Source: Cunninghamia lanceolata
Taxonomy: Eukaryota > Streptophyta > Pinopsida > Cupressales > Cupressaceae
Reading direction: 5' to 3'
DNA length: 64,000 bases
Assembly (NCBI GenBank): GCA_027924645.1
Contig: BSBN01000297.1
Location: 5,580,001-5,644,000, forward strand
Shown here: piece by piece, positions 33,201 through 42,919 of the stretch
How the letters are laid out: every line of letters starts with the position of its first letter
Numbering within the stretch: position 1 is the stretch's first letter
Translations under genes and position numbers: made by a program
Notes under the pieces: generated by a model
The model's database searches: none
What the model saw: the letters and a program-made list of their open reading frames with translations, nothing else
What the model was told of the DNA's origin: nothing

Positions 33201-33415
33201 CTATTTCAGCTATAAATGAAATAAAGAAGCTTGAGAAGGAAAAGAAAAATAGAATAAACATGCTAAGTGAACTAAGAGGGATAATTATCCCCAAGTTAGA
33301 GGCAATGCATGAGGCCCTAACTGATGCCCAGACCACAACTCAGACCAGTGATCCAGCAGACCTAAAGAGGGAAGAAGCTTTTGCATTTTTGCTAAGTGGT
33401 CACATTTCAATTTAG
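30292..33415 (+). pseudogene. Unknown ~1040-codon ORF of element C, split by stops and two frame changes
   Basis: Not recognised as any known family. Pieces in order: 30292-30786 (164 codons; W- and Y-rich, ending in FKITKDAIRAVTGL), 30783-31271 (162; short hydrophobic run GGLILCLFFYFM), 31275-31844 (acidic/basic low-complexity end with KSSKASKLEAK), 31805-32242, then through TGA stops to 33415 (long helical, coiled-coil C-terminus). Transitions: an ATGA overlap at 30783-30786, TGA at 31269-31271, a nine-A run at 31791-31799, TGA at 32240-32242 and a TGA near 32316. The stops I checked are TGA, as expected from CGA decay. No protease, RT or integrase motif, no clear signal peptide. D carries a related C-terminal end at the same location. 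A sirevirus env-like ORF was considered, since it also sits before the 3' LTR with a coiled coil, but support is weak. Confidence 0.75.
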
Positions 33416-33737
33416 GACCAGATGAAGAAGAGTTGGGCAACAGAAGTGGTACATTTGAAGACCACCTTTGTAGATATACTTCAGTATATGTAAGTATAAC
33501 ATGTATATATACTTATGCGGCCAAGTATAGATTGATTTTTGGAAATTTTGAAGTGCGGATTCTACCCTTTGCCATTGATGTCAAAGGGGGAGTGAGGAGT
33601 AGTGAAAAACGTGGAATCTAGCTAAAGGGGAGCTCTGAAAAAATGTACATTAGAACAGAGCATCAACTAAGGGGGAGTGTAGTGTGACACTTAGTCATTT
33701 TTCACTAAGTATTGCCATCAATGCCAAAGGGGGAGAT
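33416..33737 (+). other. 3' untranslated region of element C with four polypurine tracts
   Basis: Four G-rich polypurine runs at about 33582, 33621, 33668 and 33726. The last, AAAGGGGGAGAT (33726-33737), abuts the LTR and is the functional tract. The first is preceded by the near-palindrome TTTGCCATTGATGTCAAA. No coding sequence. Confidence 0.8.
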
Positions 33738-34824
33738 TGTTGGCAAGAGACACTATGTGGCTTCATGAGTGTTGTCATTGATGGAAACAAACTCCATTCC
33801 ACACATCCGCAACACATGATATGTCTATACCAGAAGTCAGGTTGAAGAGTATTTTAGTCCGGTGAGCAAGAACAAAGCATGCAGCAAGGTCTAACAATCA
33901 GGTCTGGATCTCTCAGAGAAAGTATCTTAGCAAAAGGTGGACTTGGGGAAGTCAAGAGGTGTACCATGACTGATACATTCTAGATATTGAGCCTCCATTG
34001 ATGAAAGAGTGAAAAGATATGAGCACCTAAGTGTTGGGTTCCTGTTTGGCAGAATAAACTGAGGAAGAACTGACCGACAGAGCATCAGACCTTAATCCAA
34101 ATGAGATATTGATGGTGATCAAGTTTCTTGAGGTATGATTCATGATTGGCCAACATGATTGATGACTTCTATAAGTATCTCTTTGATACACATCACTTAG
34201 TAAGCAAGGATTCAGCCGACAGACCAGAGTTTGGGAAAATATTGAGTATTCTGGATGCCGACTAGAAAGATGTTGAAATCCTTGGTGTGGATATATGTAC
34301 CAGATGGATTTTGATGTGAAGGTGTGTGTGGTGTATGTGAAGTGTGAAGAAAAGTAGAGAGCAGTGTGGAAACAATAATACAGGTCTGGCATGTGATAGA
34401 ATAGTAGCACTAAAGTAGAGGAAGAATGAAGTGCAGTAGATTAGTATATTGAGCCTAAACTGGAACTGAACCTCAGCATATGTGGATGCTTCTCATCAAT
34501 TCAAGTACTTGGTCTCTTTCTATAAACTATTGTAGGCAGTGAGCCTCTTGTGAATAGTGTGCTCAGGCAGTGAGGCCTAATTGGAAAGTGCCATTTTGCA
34601 CTACCTTATTCTTTTAATAGAGAATACAATCTTGGGTTAGGCACCCCGTGGTTTTTCCCTTAACAAGGTTTTCCATGTCAAAATCTTTGTGTTATGTGTA
34701 TTGATTTTATTTCTGCTTTCATGGTTATGTATGCTTATATGATTTGATGCTGCACTAGTTGTTAAAGAACAAAAAGTTAAAATAATTAAGATAACTGATT
34801 CACCCCCCCTCTTAGTTATCAACA
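33738..34824 (+). repeat. 3' LTR of element C
   Basis: 1087 bp, TGTTGGCAAGAG...TTATCAACA, paired with 27029-28117 and followed by the TACAA duplication. Its first 20 bp are nearly the same as the LTR start of element D, so C and D belong to related families. Confidence 0.95.
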
Positions 34825-35315
34825 TACAAGCCATGGAAGAAGAATAGAATCAGATAGAAAAGAATTAGACTTGGAAGCTAGTACCAAGGCCTACAGACAA
34901 GAATGTGATAGGAACTAAATGGGTCTTCATGAATAAGTTGAATGAAGATAGAGAAGTGGTCAGAAATAAAGCAAGGTTGGTTTACAAAGGATATTCACAA
35001 GTTGAAGGAGTTGACTATGAGGAGACATTTGCTCCAGTGGCAATAATGGAAGTAATCAGAATGGTTCTTACCTTTGCAGTACATAAGGGATTCGAGGTAT
35101 ATCATATAGATGTTAAATCTACCTTTTCGAATGGTGACTTGGAAGAAGTCTATATAGAACAACAAGATGGTTTTCATTTATCAGAAGATCCAAGCATGAT
35201 GTGTAAACTCAAGAAGGCTTTATATGGTCTCAAACAAGCCCCTAGGGCTTGGTATGCAAGGTTGGACAAGTACTTTCTTCAGTAGGGTTTTAAGAAAGGT
35301 GTCACAGATAATAAT
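34825..35315 (+). pseudogene. Copia B reverse transcriptase, second fragment
   Basis: Continues the RVT_2 domain after element C with register preserved: [89 protein letters not shown]. The first catalytic Asp (HIDVKS) is kept. The frame meets TAG at 35283 and is cut at 35316 by element D before the YVDD box, so the fragment cannot encode an active polymerase. Confidence 0.9.
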
Positions 35316-36635
35316 TGTTAAACACAAAGAATATTGAGGGGGCGTGAATCAGTATTCTACAAAACCACTTCTTGTGTTGTTCTTTAATCCAATTACCAAA
35401 TTCATTAACATGAAAGTAGAATAAACATAAGAATAGCAACCATAAAGACATAATACATAGACACTAGGATTTTTACGTGGAAAACCCAAAAAGGGAAAAA
35501 ACATGGTGAGTGTTAGCTCACAATATATTATGATATCAATACCAAATTACATGAAGGCTCATTGCCTTAGGGCTCACTACCAAAGGACTCATTGTCCAAA
35601 TAAATTCTCACTGCATAAGGCTCACTGCCAAATAGAAGAGAAGATAGAAGAAGTATTGGCTCACTACCAAGAGATGACTGCTACTGGTGTATCTACAGAA
35701 TGCTGAGGTGTAGTACCAATTATCTCAGTATATAGATTCAAGGGACTTCATACTGCCTGCCCTACTTTTCTACTCTGCTTCACATATGCTTATGTTTTAT
35801 TCCCTTATTATCCTTTACTGCTCTACAAACCAACTTAGATTATGCACATATCAAATTTGCACAGTATTTTCACACATTCATTGCTTCAACACCAAAATTC
35901 ATTAAATATATATATCCATAACAAGATTCATCTCACAATCAGGTCAACAACCAAGACATGAAATGTGTAAACAAGTGTTGTACATTGTCGGCTTGATCTT
36001 GTGCTCAAACAAGAATGCAGACCCAAACAAACATACAATAGTGTTCATATAGATCAGAATCAATCATTCAACTACTTAGATTGATTGTTCAAACAATATA
36101 TCTTCTCTACATATAGATCTAACATGCCTGTCGGCTTGTTCCTTAAGAACACACTTGACCAATTCAACTGTCACATCATAACTTCCACTGTAGACTATAT
36201 GAGACTCTAAAAATCATATCCAACATTCATCATTAACATCTTAGCATACCTTCAAAACTGCAAGACAAAATATACCATAGCGGAGGAATGCAGACCCTTT
36301 TACTCTGGTACTGTGCACTATTCCTAACTTGACTCTGTCCACCTGGACTTAGATATTTCACCATATGACTTCCAGAGGAGGTCAAGACTTGAATACTGAA
36401 ACATATGATCACTAGGTAGTTATGAACACAATACCTAAACTGTATGCAAATTTCTTTAACTACGGAGGCATACCATCTCAAACACTATCACTTACTTTGT
36501 ATAATGTATACTACCCATACTTAGTCATTTATTCTTCTAGAGTAAAGTTTCTTACCCATGCGGGTAGAAACCCTTTTCCTCGTTGCCATCAATGACAACA
36601 TTTAATAGTCATCAGAGCAGTGTCTCTTGCCAACA
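35316..36635 (-). repeat. 3' LTR of element D
   Basis: 1320 bp. In plus orientation it starts TGTTAAACACAAAG and ends CTTGCCAACA. It contains the copia LTR block (minus-strand GGGTTTTCCACGT and TTTTTTCCC, 35472-35503). The partner LTR is outside the window. Confidence 0.85.
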
Positions 36636-36947
36636 ATCTCCCCCTTTGGCATTGATGGCAACACTTAGTGAAAAATGCTCATCTACCCCCCCTTACTATA
36701 TGAACTCTATTTTTCTTCTCCCCCTTAGGTGTTTGCCCATTTTTCACTAGTTTTCTTCTCCCCCTTTGACATCAATGGCAAAGGTGTGTGTACAGGAGTC
36801 AAAATTGTGTCAAAAATGCAAAAACTACAAAAACTATCATGGTATGCCGCATATGTACAAGTACAATCTTCAACTTAATTTGTTGTGGGTTGTAGGATGT
36901 TATTGAAAATGTTCTTGATTTGAACTAACTCCCTATCCCAACTCTTC
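36636..36947 (-). other. 3' untranslated region of element D with four polypurine tracts
   Basis: Minus-strand polypurine runs at about 36636 (adjacent to the LTR), 36685, 36719 and 36759. The last carries TTTGCCATTGATGTCAAA, as in C and G. No coding sequence. Confidence 0.8.
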
Positions 36948-37210
36948 TTAGCATTGTCCAAAATTTGAGAAGACTAATTTCTCTGCTTTTTGTATATCAG
37001 AAGGTGTGTCAATTAGTGCACTTACCTGTAGTTCTCCTGCTCTAAGATTTGACATTGAGTCAAGCTTGGGACTTTTTAGTCCTCTCAATTGACACATTAT
37101 ATTTTTCATTTGATCCCTCTTATTCACCAAATTACTTAACTCATTATGGATATTGATCACTTGTATCTCTTTGTTGCTTACTGACTCAATTGCCAGATCA
37201 AATAACTTAG
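36948..37210 (-). pseudogene. C-terminal tail of the unknown ORF in element D
   Basis: About 87 codons read leftward from the E insertion. By eye it is similar to the last 90 or so residues of the element C ORF: shared FD start, N-E/Q pattern, a coiled-coil stretch, then QLRGLKSPKLDSM in D against ELRGIIIPKLEAM in C, and a terminal segment with D-P-S/A-D and K-x-E. The distance from stop codon to LTR is also alike (about 310 bp against 320 bp). Its N-terminal part lies beyond gypsy E, outside the window. Function unknown. Confidence 0.75.
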
Positions 37211-38235
37211 TGTATACGCCTAAAAATGACACGATTCATCCTAAATAAATATTCTAAATATTTATTCCCTTCTTCTATTAATTAAATAAATATTCTAAAT
37301 TTATTTAATCGATTCACTGTTCCATAATTAAATAAATTCTATTTTTTTTTCTAAATGTCTCACATAATTAAATAATCATAAATTATTTAATTAAGCCAAA
37401 TTCCTCTATCCTAAGTTCTAAATTCCAAAAATCCACATCACCTTTACACCTCACCTTTTCCACCTCACCTTGTCCACCTCATCAGGTTGCACATGTAATT
37501 AAATATATTTAATATTTAATTACCTTATTTTCCCTCACCCACATGGCCTATTTCTTCTCAAATCAGAGGTTAGTTAACTAATCAATCAAAAGTGTTAACT
37601 ACCCTGTCAATTGACTCAAATCCTCAATCAATTCAGTCAGTTCCACAATTTATTCTTCTAACTGATCAATCAAATCAGTTAACAGACCAGTCAATGGAGT
37701 TAACTCTCCAATCAGTTTTGTCACATCCCCCCTTTCATGATGGAGGTGAGACACTTGTCATATTTCTACTGGTTGCACATTTCTCAACCATCCTCAGCTG
37801 TTGATCTTCATATCTCCTCTCAACCGTTGATTCCCATTCTTCCTAGTCTATAAATGAAGCTTCATCCCTTCATTCTAATCATCTAGGCTTTTGACATCGT
37901 TACTCTGCAGAAATATCACCAGTGCACCTTTGACACCCTTTTGTCATCTACAAGCTTGAGATCACATACTTGCATTGGAGCTCATCTTCATTGCGTATCA
38001 CCACAGCCATTCACCGTCGACTTCCTATAAACTGCTAAAAGATTGCACTCTTTGAGGGCTCACTTCATCTGCAAAAGGATGATCTATGATAGGTGAACAA
38101 CAGAAGTTTAGAAAGGGGAAAGGTTTGCTCTGTATTTGTTCATTGCTTCATTTATTGAATCCTTCTTGTTTCACTATTCTGTTGATGTTTGGGTCTTGTT
38201 TAATTCATTTGATTGATCACTATTTTACCCATACA
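37211..38235 (+). repeat. 5' LTR of gypsy E
   Basis: 1025 bp, TGTATACGCC...CCATACA. AT-rich with repeated TAAATAAATATTCTAAAT words (37240-37300) and AATCAATCAA/CAGTCAAT words (37575-37720). The edges are set by the PBS on the right and by the end of the element D ORF on the left. No partner LTR to compare. Confidence 0.75.
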
Positions 38236-38239
38236 TTTT

Positions 38240-38257
38240 TGGCACCCACCGTGGGGC
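38240..38257 (+). other. Primer binding site of gypsy E
   Basis: TGGCACCCACCGTGGGGC, four bases after the LTR. This resembles the TGGCGCCCACCGTGGGGC primer site common in plant Tat-type gypsy elements. It is not the Met-tRNA site used by the copia elements and gypsy A. I do not assign the tRNA. Confidence 0.8.
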
Positions 38258-38319
38258 CGTTTGCCCCTTTATTTTACCGTTTCTGAGCTTTTTTGAAGGC
38301 AGGTTCCGTACAAGTCACG

Positions 38320-38640
38320 CAGAGTCACGCACAGATTACTTCGGTGCATCTGTTTATTTAGGCGGTGCTTTTAAAAGACTGTTACGGCGCTTTTATCCTT
38401 TCTACGCATTTGTGTATTTCTGTGGCGCTTTTGTGCACTGTTACGGTGCTTATGTGATTATTGCGCATCTGTTCCTTTTCACAGCGCTTTTGAAGACTGT
38501 TGCCACGCATCCATTCATACTGCGCATTTATTCCTTTTAACTGCGCATATGTTCAATATTGTGGCGCATTTATTAATGCTGCGCTTCTATTGATCATTTA
38601 TGTGCATCTAATCACTGAAGCTACGCATTTGTAACAGGTT
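38320..38640. repeat. First cluster of TGCGCAT/GGCGCTT motifs
   Basis: About fifteen copies of a degenerate word, consensus (T/G)GCGC(A/T)T.TGT, at intervals of roughly 15-30 bp, separated by unrelated AT-rich sequence. Examples: GGCGCTTTTGTG, TGCGCATCTGTT, TGCGCATATGTT, GGCGCATTTATT. Confidence 0.7.
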
Positions 38641-38918
38641 ATTGTTTCAGTACTTTTCTAGAGGAAGTTGCTAACACTAACCTTTTCACAGGTGTTTGCT
38701 GGAGCTGTTTTGTAGGATAGGATCAGGTTTAGTTCCATGTAGTTGCATCTAATTAGTTCACACTTCATTTTCTAAGGGAAAGTAAAAATTAATGTTCATT
38801 CAAATCTTCATCTAGTTCTAATTAGGGTGGAAGTAACTGGATTATTTCTTGCTTGCATTGCAAACACCTTCCAAGTTATTGCTATCTAAAGATTAAAATT
38901 AAACTCATCAATGATCTT

Positions 38919-39155
38919 GAAGTTAAAATGAACCATTGCTATATCGTGAGACCTGAATTTCAAAGTTAACAATCTCGTGCTACGCAGTTTTAAAATTGAA
39001 CTCACTACTGCTTTCTGAAGTTAAAATGAACCATTGCTATATCGTGAGACCTGAATTTCAAAGTTAACAATCTCGTGCTATGCGGTTTAAAAATTGAACT
39101 CACCACTGCTTTCTGGGATTTAAAACTGAACCACTGCTATATTGCTGAAATCACT
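38919..39155. repeat. 98-bp tandem repeat, 2.4 copies
   Basis: Units start at 38919, 39017 and 39115 (GAAGTTAAAATGAACCATTG in the first two, diverged in the third). The first two copies are nearly identical over 98 bp; the third fades after about 40 bp. Confidence 0.9.
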
Positions 39156-39814
39156 TCAAAGTTCTGTTTGAGTAGATTAGCCCATTTAGTTTTTCACTTT
39201 TAATTAGGGTGGATTAATCAGTGTATTCTGTGCTGGCGAATGACAATAGGCTTATGCTCTCCCCTCTTCTAGGTGATCAGAGTGCCAGACTTGTCATTCT
39301 ATCTATTTAACCTTTAGGAGGGGCCTGCCCTTGGATGCATGCTTGTCCAAGTGGGAATGACCCTGAGTGGTAACAGGCTAATGCCAAGCCCTACCAAGCC
39401 ACTTAAAATAAATTGTGCTTGAGGTGAAAACTTCCTACAACAAGTGCTGTTATGTTACACCGACGGCCAACCTCCCCCAAAACCCTCTCAGGCGCAACCC
39501 TGTGAGGCTGGGAGACTCCATAACGGAGAGTAGCACCGCTGCACGTGTAACCACTTGAACGGTTGCCCGAATTAAATACCTCTTGTTTTAGTGGCCCAAA
39601 TCCCTTATAATCCATTTCTCGCCTAGGATTTTGTGCTTGCTTTTGTCCAAAATAGAGTCAAAAAAATTACAAAAACAATGAAAAACTACAAAATATTCTT
39701 TGTGCTTGCTGTGTTTTCTTGCTATTAAATTCATAATATCATATCAGGAAGACCTTTTCTAGCCAAAAAATACCAAAAACAAAAGAAAAACTAAAAATTT
39801 TGCAAAAATTTCAG

Positions 39815-40040
39815 AGCTGTGCATTTACACATTTCTGTTGCACATTTACAGAGACTTGCTGCGCTTTTGTAATGACTTGCTGCGCATGTACCTTTTTTGC
39901 TGCGCATGTACCTTTTTTGCTGCACATGTATGCACTGTTGCTGCGCATATATAATTCACCAGACCGATGCATTTACTGTGACTTGCGGCGCATTTGTCCA
40001 TTTATGCTGCGCATCTGTTTCTGCGCATATGCGACAGTGA
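39815..40040. repeat. Second cluster of TGCGCAT motifs
   Basis: About ten copies of GCTGCGCAT(G/A/T)T in 225 bp, including two adjacent TTGCTGCGCATGTACC units at 39885-39920. Same motif as in 38320-38640. Confidence 0.75.
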
Positions 40041-40519
40041 GCACTTGCCCTATTTTTGAGGAGATATTTTCACCTGATCAGAGCACCCATTTCAGCCTAG
40101 TTTCACTTTCTGAGATCAGAGTCAACCTTGCAGTCAATCTCCATCCGTTTCACCCAACTCTTTCTCTTTCATCCATTGTCTCACTCACTTTCTGTCTAAA
40201 TCACTCTTGTCCCAAAGTCAGCCTATTCCATATCGATTCGGCATAAGTCCTTCTTTGTTTCATTAGTGAATTCACGTAAGCCTAGTAGGTCACAGTACCT
40301 TTGCTAGTAGTCTTGTTCAATGACACACCCTACACAGTAAGACTGGTATCGACTACCCTTGCTAGTGGCTAGAGTCTTGTGTCAACCGTCTTACTTGAAG
40401 TCATTGAGCGAGAGAACCCTTTGTCCAAGTCTTATCCTAGGTATCCCATTCATAACAGCCTCAGTCGGCACCTTGCCAGAATTTCTAGTCCTCACCCCCT
40501 CCATCCCGTGTCACCTTGC

Positions 40520-42919
40520 ATGGTTCTTACTCGATCCCAACACAACAAGCAAATAGAAATGGCCGAATCATCCGATCACCTTCTCCCACCACATGATGGT
40601 GAAGAAGAGATTTCTCATGAAGAATTAGTGGCACACATGCAAGATAGAAAATTCCAACACGTCGTAGAGAAGATGATCCTTGAAGACCCCCATAAGTATT
40701 TCCATCATCTTGCTAGTCTCGGAATCAAACTCCCTGCAGACTTTGAGATTAGCTCCATCATGGAAAATGCAGACAATAATCATGAGAGGGGCACAAATGA
40801 CACAGTCCCACATGCGCATGAGAGGGGCACAAATGACACAGTCCCACATGCGCATGAGAGAGGCACAAATGACACGGTCCCCCATACAAATGAGAGAGGA
40901 AAGCAACCCATAGATCCAACTGCTCCTATGGCAGACGTGAGACAACAAATCGAAAGTCTAAAGCTCGAGATATCCAACCTTAAGACCGGTACAAGTTCTA
41001 AGAACTACTCTTTGGAAGATATAGCATCGTACCCCTTTGATAGAAATTTGATCATGAAACCATTCCCCTTTCAGTTTGGAGTTTCGAAATTTGACAAATA
41101 TAAAGGGAAGGGGGACCCTAGAGATCATATCAGGGAATTCACTGCAGCATGTTTAGAAGTAGCTCACAATGAGACCTACTTAATGAGACTATTCCTGCGA
41201 TCTTTAGGTGGTCAAGCTATGGAGTGGTTCTCGTGTCTCCCACCAGGAATCAAAACTTTTGATGAACTTGTCAATAAATTTATAACGCACTTCTCTTACA
41301 ACATAGAACACGAGGTATCTATGCTAGATCTATGCAACACCAAGCAGAAGAGTGGTGAGTCATTCACCGCCTTCCTACAATGATGGAGACAACTAGCTAG
41401 TAAGTGTTCTTACGATATGCCTGAGAAGCAGCTATTGGAAATGTTTGTCCACAATCTAAACATTGATCTTAGCTATCAGATTCAGATACAATGCCCTACC
41501 TCGTTCGCCAAAGTCATTGAAATGGGCCTCTTCATTGAAAAAGCTATGATCACTAAAGGAACTCTCAAGCTCTACAAGGACACACCTCCTTCCAATTACA
41601 CAACAGATAAATCAAAGTTTTGGACCAAGAACAAGAATGTAGTCAATGATGGAGTAGTGGATGCCAAGGCGGCAGCCCCTAAGCAACAACCCATATTCAC
41701 TCTTAAGGGAGAATCAAATACCGGTGCACTCAACAAGCCACCCCCTCAGGAACCTAGACCTTGGTTCAATTCAAATCCAAGGAGAAAATTCACACCGTTG
41801 GGGGAATCTCAAGAGTCTGCCCTCAAGAAGTTGTTGGCTAACAATGAAATTTCTCTACCGCCAACAAGTGACTATGAGCCTATCGTCAAACCTCCCTATT
41901 GGAAAGACACAGACTATTGTGAGTATCATCGAAGAAGGGGGCACACGACTAACAATTGCATTTGCCTCAAGAATGTCATATAGGATATACTGGATCAGAA
42001 TCAGGGAGGGACACAACAGCATACCTCCAATGAATCTCATGTGGCCTACTGGGATCCTCTTCTGAACCACAACCGGCCGTATAACAACAATAGCAACAAT
42101 GGCCACAACAGCAACAATGGTCACAACGGCAACAACTTCAATGGCAATCCCAATAACGACAACAGTCGCAACCGGCCAAATCAGAACAGCGGGTCGAGTA
42201 ATGCTAACTATGCAAGCGTTCCATTTGAGTACACCATTAACTGCATTTCTGAGCATATTTCGCAAGTCAATGTCATCTCCCCCAACCAACAACCAGGACC
42301 TAACAGAATTGGTTGTAGTATAATTATCTGCAGTGGTAAAGTCACGATCAATACCACCCCTCCAAGGTCATCACCATCTCCATCCAACTCCCGCCAATAC
42401 AATGTCATCGACCAGTTACAAAAAACTCCGGCTCACATTTCTATATTGGAGCTCTTGCGTCTATCTCCTTCTCATAAGGAGATTCTTGAGAAAGCCTTAG
42501 TGGAAACTACTGTCCCCACTAACCTAGCCCAAGAAAAGTTTCAGACCATGGTAGGCAATCTGACATCCTCCACTTCCATCTTGTTTACGGAGCAAGATGA
42601 CCTTTCCATATCTCAACCCCACAACACCCCTCTACACATTATCGCATTCGTGCACAAGCACCGTATCAAGAGGGTTCTCATTGATGGGGTTGTCGGTTTA
42701 AATATTTGCACGTTGAAGCTAGTCCTTGCACTGGGGTTCTCTGAATAGGCAGTTGATCCAAGATGGAAAATTACCATCAAAGCCTATGACGAGGAGGAAA
42801 GAACCACAAAGGGCACGGTTGTCCTACCCATTCAAGTGGGACCGGTAATCAAAGATGTAGTGTGCCAAGTCCTTGACCGAGAGCTTGCTTATAATATCCT
42901 ACTAGGGAGACCATGGATC
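40520..42919 (+). pseudogene. Gypsy E gag and first part of protease (three stops)
   Basis: I choose Met at 40520 (MVLTRSQHNKQ) because MVLTRSQ-type starts are usual for plant gypsy Gag; the frame is open 47 codons further upstream. N-terminal part with a 12-residue repeat (HERGTNDTVPHA, three copies, 40781-40888). Retrotransposon-gag core at about 41030-41560 (FDKYKGKGDPRDHIREF, MRLFLRSLGGQAMEWF, FITHFSYNIE). CX2H-type region YCEYHRRRGHTTNNCICL. Asn/His-rich linker (42070-42190). Protease active site RVLIDGVVGLNICTLK and AYNILLGRPW at the F insertion. Stops TGA 41381-41383, TAG 41981-41983 and TAG 42746-42748; no frameshift. Continues at 55200 in phase. Confidence 0.85.
40781..40888 (+). repeat. 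36-bp coding tandem repeat in gypsy E gag
   Basis: Three in-frame 36-bp copies encode HERGTNDTVPHA. They differ at only a few sites, mainly in the third. The following NERGKQ is a partial fourth. Confidence 0.95.

Larger units (their letters stand above)
27029..34824 (+). mobile_element. Non-autonomous copia-like element C with gag-like and unknown ORF
   Basis: 7796 bp, LTRs 1089 and 1087 bp (TGTTGG...TTATCAACA), 5-bp duplication TACAA (27024-27028, 34825-34829), Met-type PBS after the 5' LTR and polypurine tract AAAGGGGGAGAT before the 3' LTR. Internal content: a coiled-coil/zinc-knuckle Gag-like frame (28183-29307), about 1 kb non-coding, and a roughly 1040-codon degraded ORF (30292-33415). 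No protease, integrase, RT or RNase H is visible in any frame, so movement would depend on enzymes from another copia element. Resembles TR-GAG/LARD-type elements, with an extra gene. Confidence 0.9.
21523..35315 (+). mobile_element. Copia element B, plus strand, interrupted and truncated
   Basis: Old copia element containing an LTR region (ends about 23059), Met-tRNA PBS, gag, protease, integrase and part of RT. It is interrupted by a probable solo LTR (25197-26049) and by element C (27029-34824). It ends abruptly at 35315 where element D is inserted; RT palm, RNase H and 3' LTR are not in the window. The left boundary is not certain because no second LTR is available for comparison. Confidence 0.75.
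35316..37210 (-). mobile_element. Non-autonomous copia-like element D, minus strand, truncated
   Basis: 3' LTR, polypurine tracts and the end of an ORF, read right to left. The outer flank is ATAAT (35311-35315). The right side is cut at 37211 by the LTR of gypsy E. LTR start (TGTTGGCAAGAGACACT), polypurine tract and ORF tail all resemble element C, making it a second member of the same superfamily. Confidence 0.85.
38258..40519 (+). other. Long 5' leader of gypsy E
   Basis: 2.3 kb without a convincing gene. It holds two clusters of a TGCGCAT-type motif (38320-38640 and 39815-40040), a 98-bp tandem repeat (38919 to about 39155), and a GC-rich, structured segment at 39455-39550 (CTGTGAGGCTGGGAGACTCC followed by GGAGAGTAGCACCG). 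This is where RNA packaging and translation signals are expected. Confidence 0.6.

Noticed and set aside
30292..33415. Env-like (sirevirus ORF3) identity for the element C ORF
   Set aside because: It shares only the location and a coiled coil. No signal peptide, no convincing pair of membrane segments (one 12-residue hydrophobic run), and C has no sirevirus pol. Kept as unknown.
37592..38286. Open frames in the LTR of E
   Set aside because: Short, compositionally biased (QS/LT repeats) and span the LTR edge and PBS. Not genes.
38919..39155. CRISPR-like array
   Set aside because: Direct tandem units without spacers, inside a plant retrotransposon leader.
39403..39615. 70-codon minus-strand open frame over the structured leader segment of E
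   Set aside because: Opposite to element transcription and overlapping a segment better explained as RNA structure. No motif.
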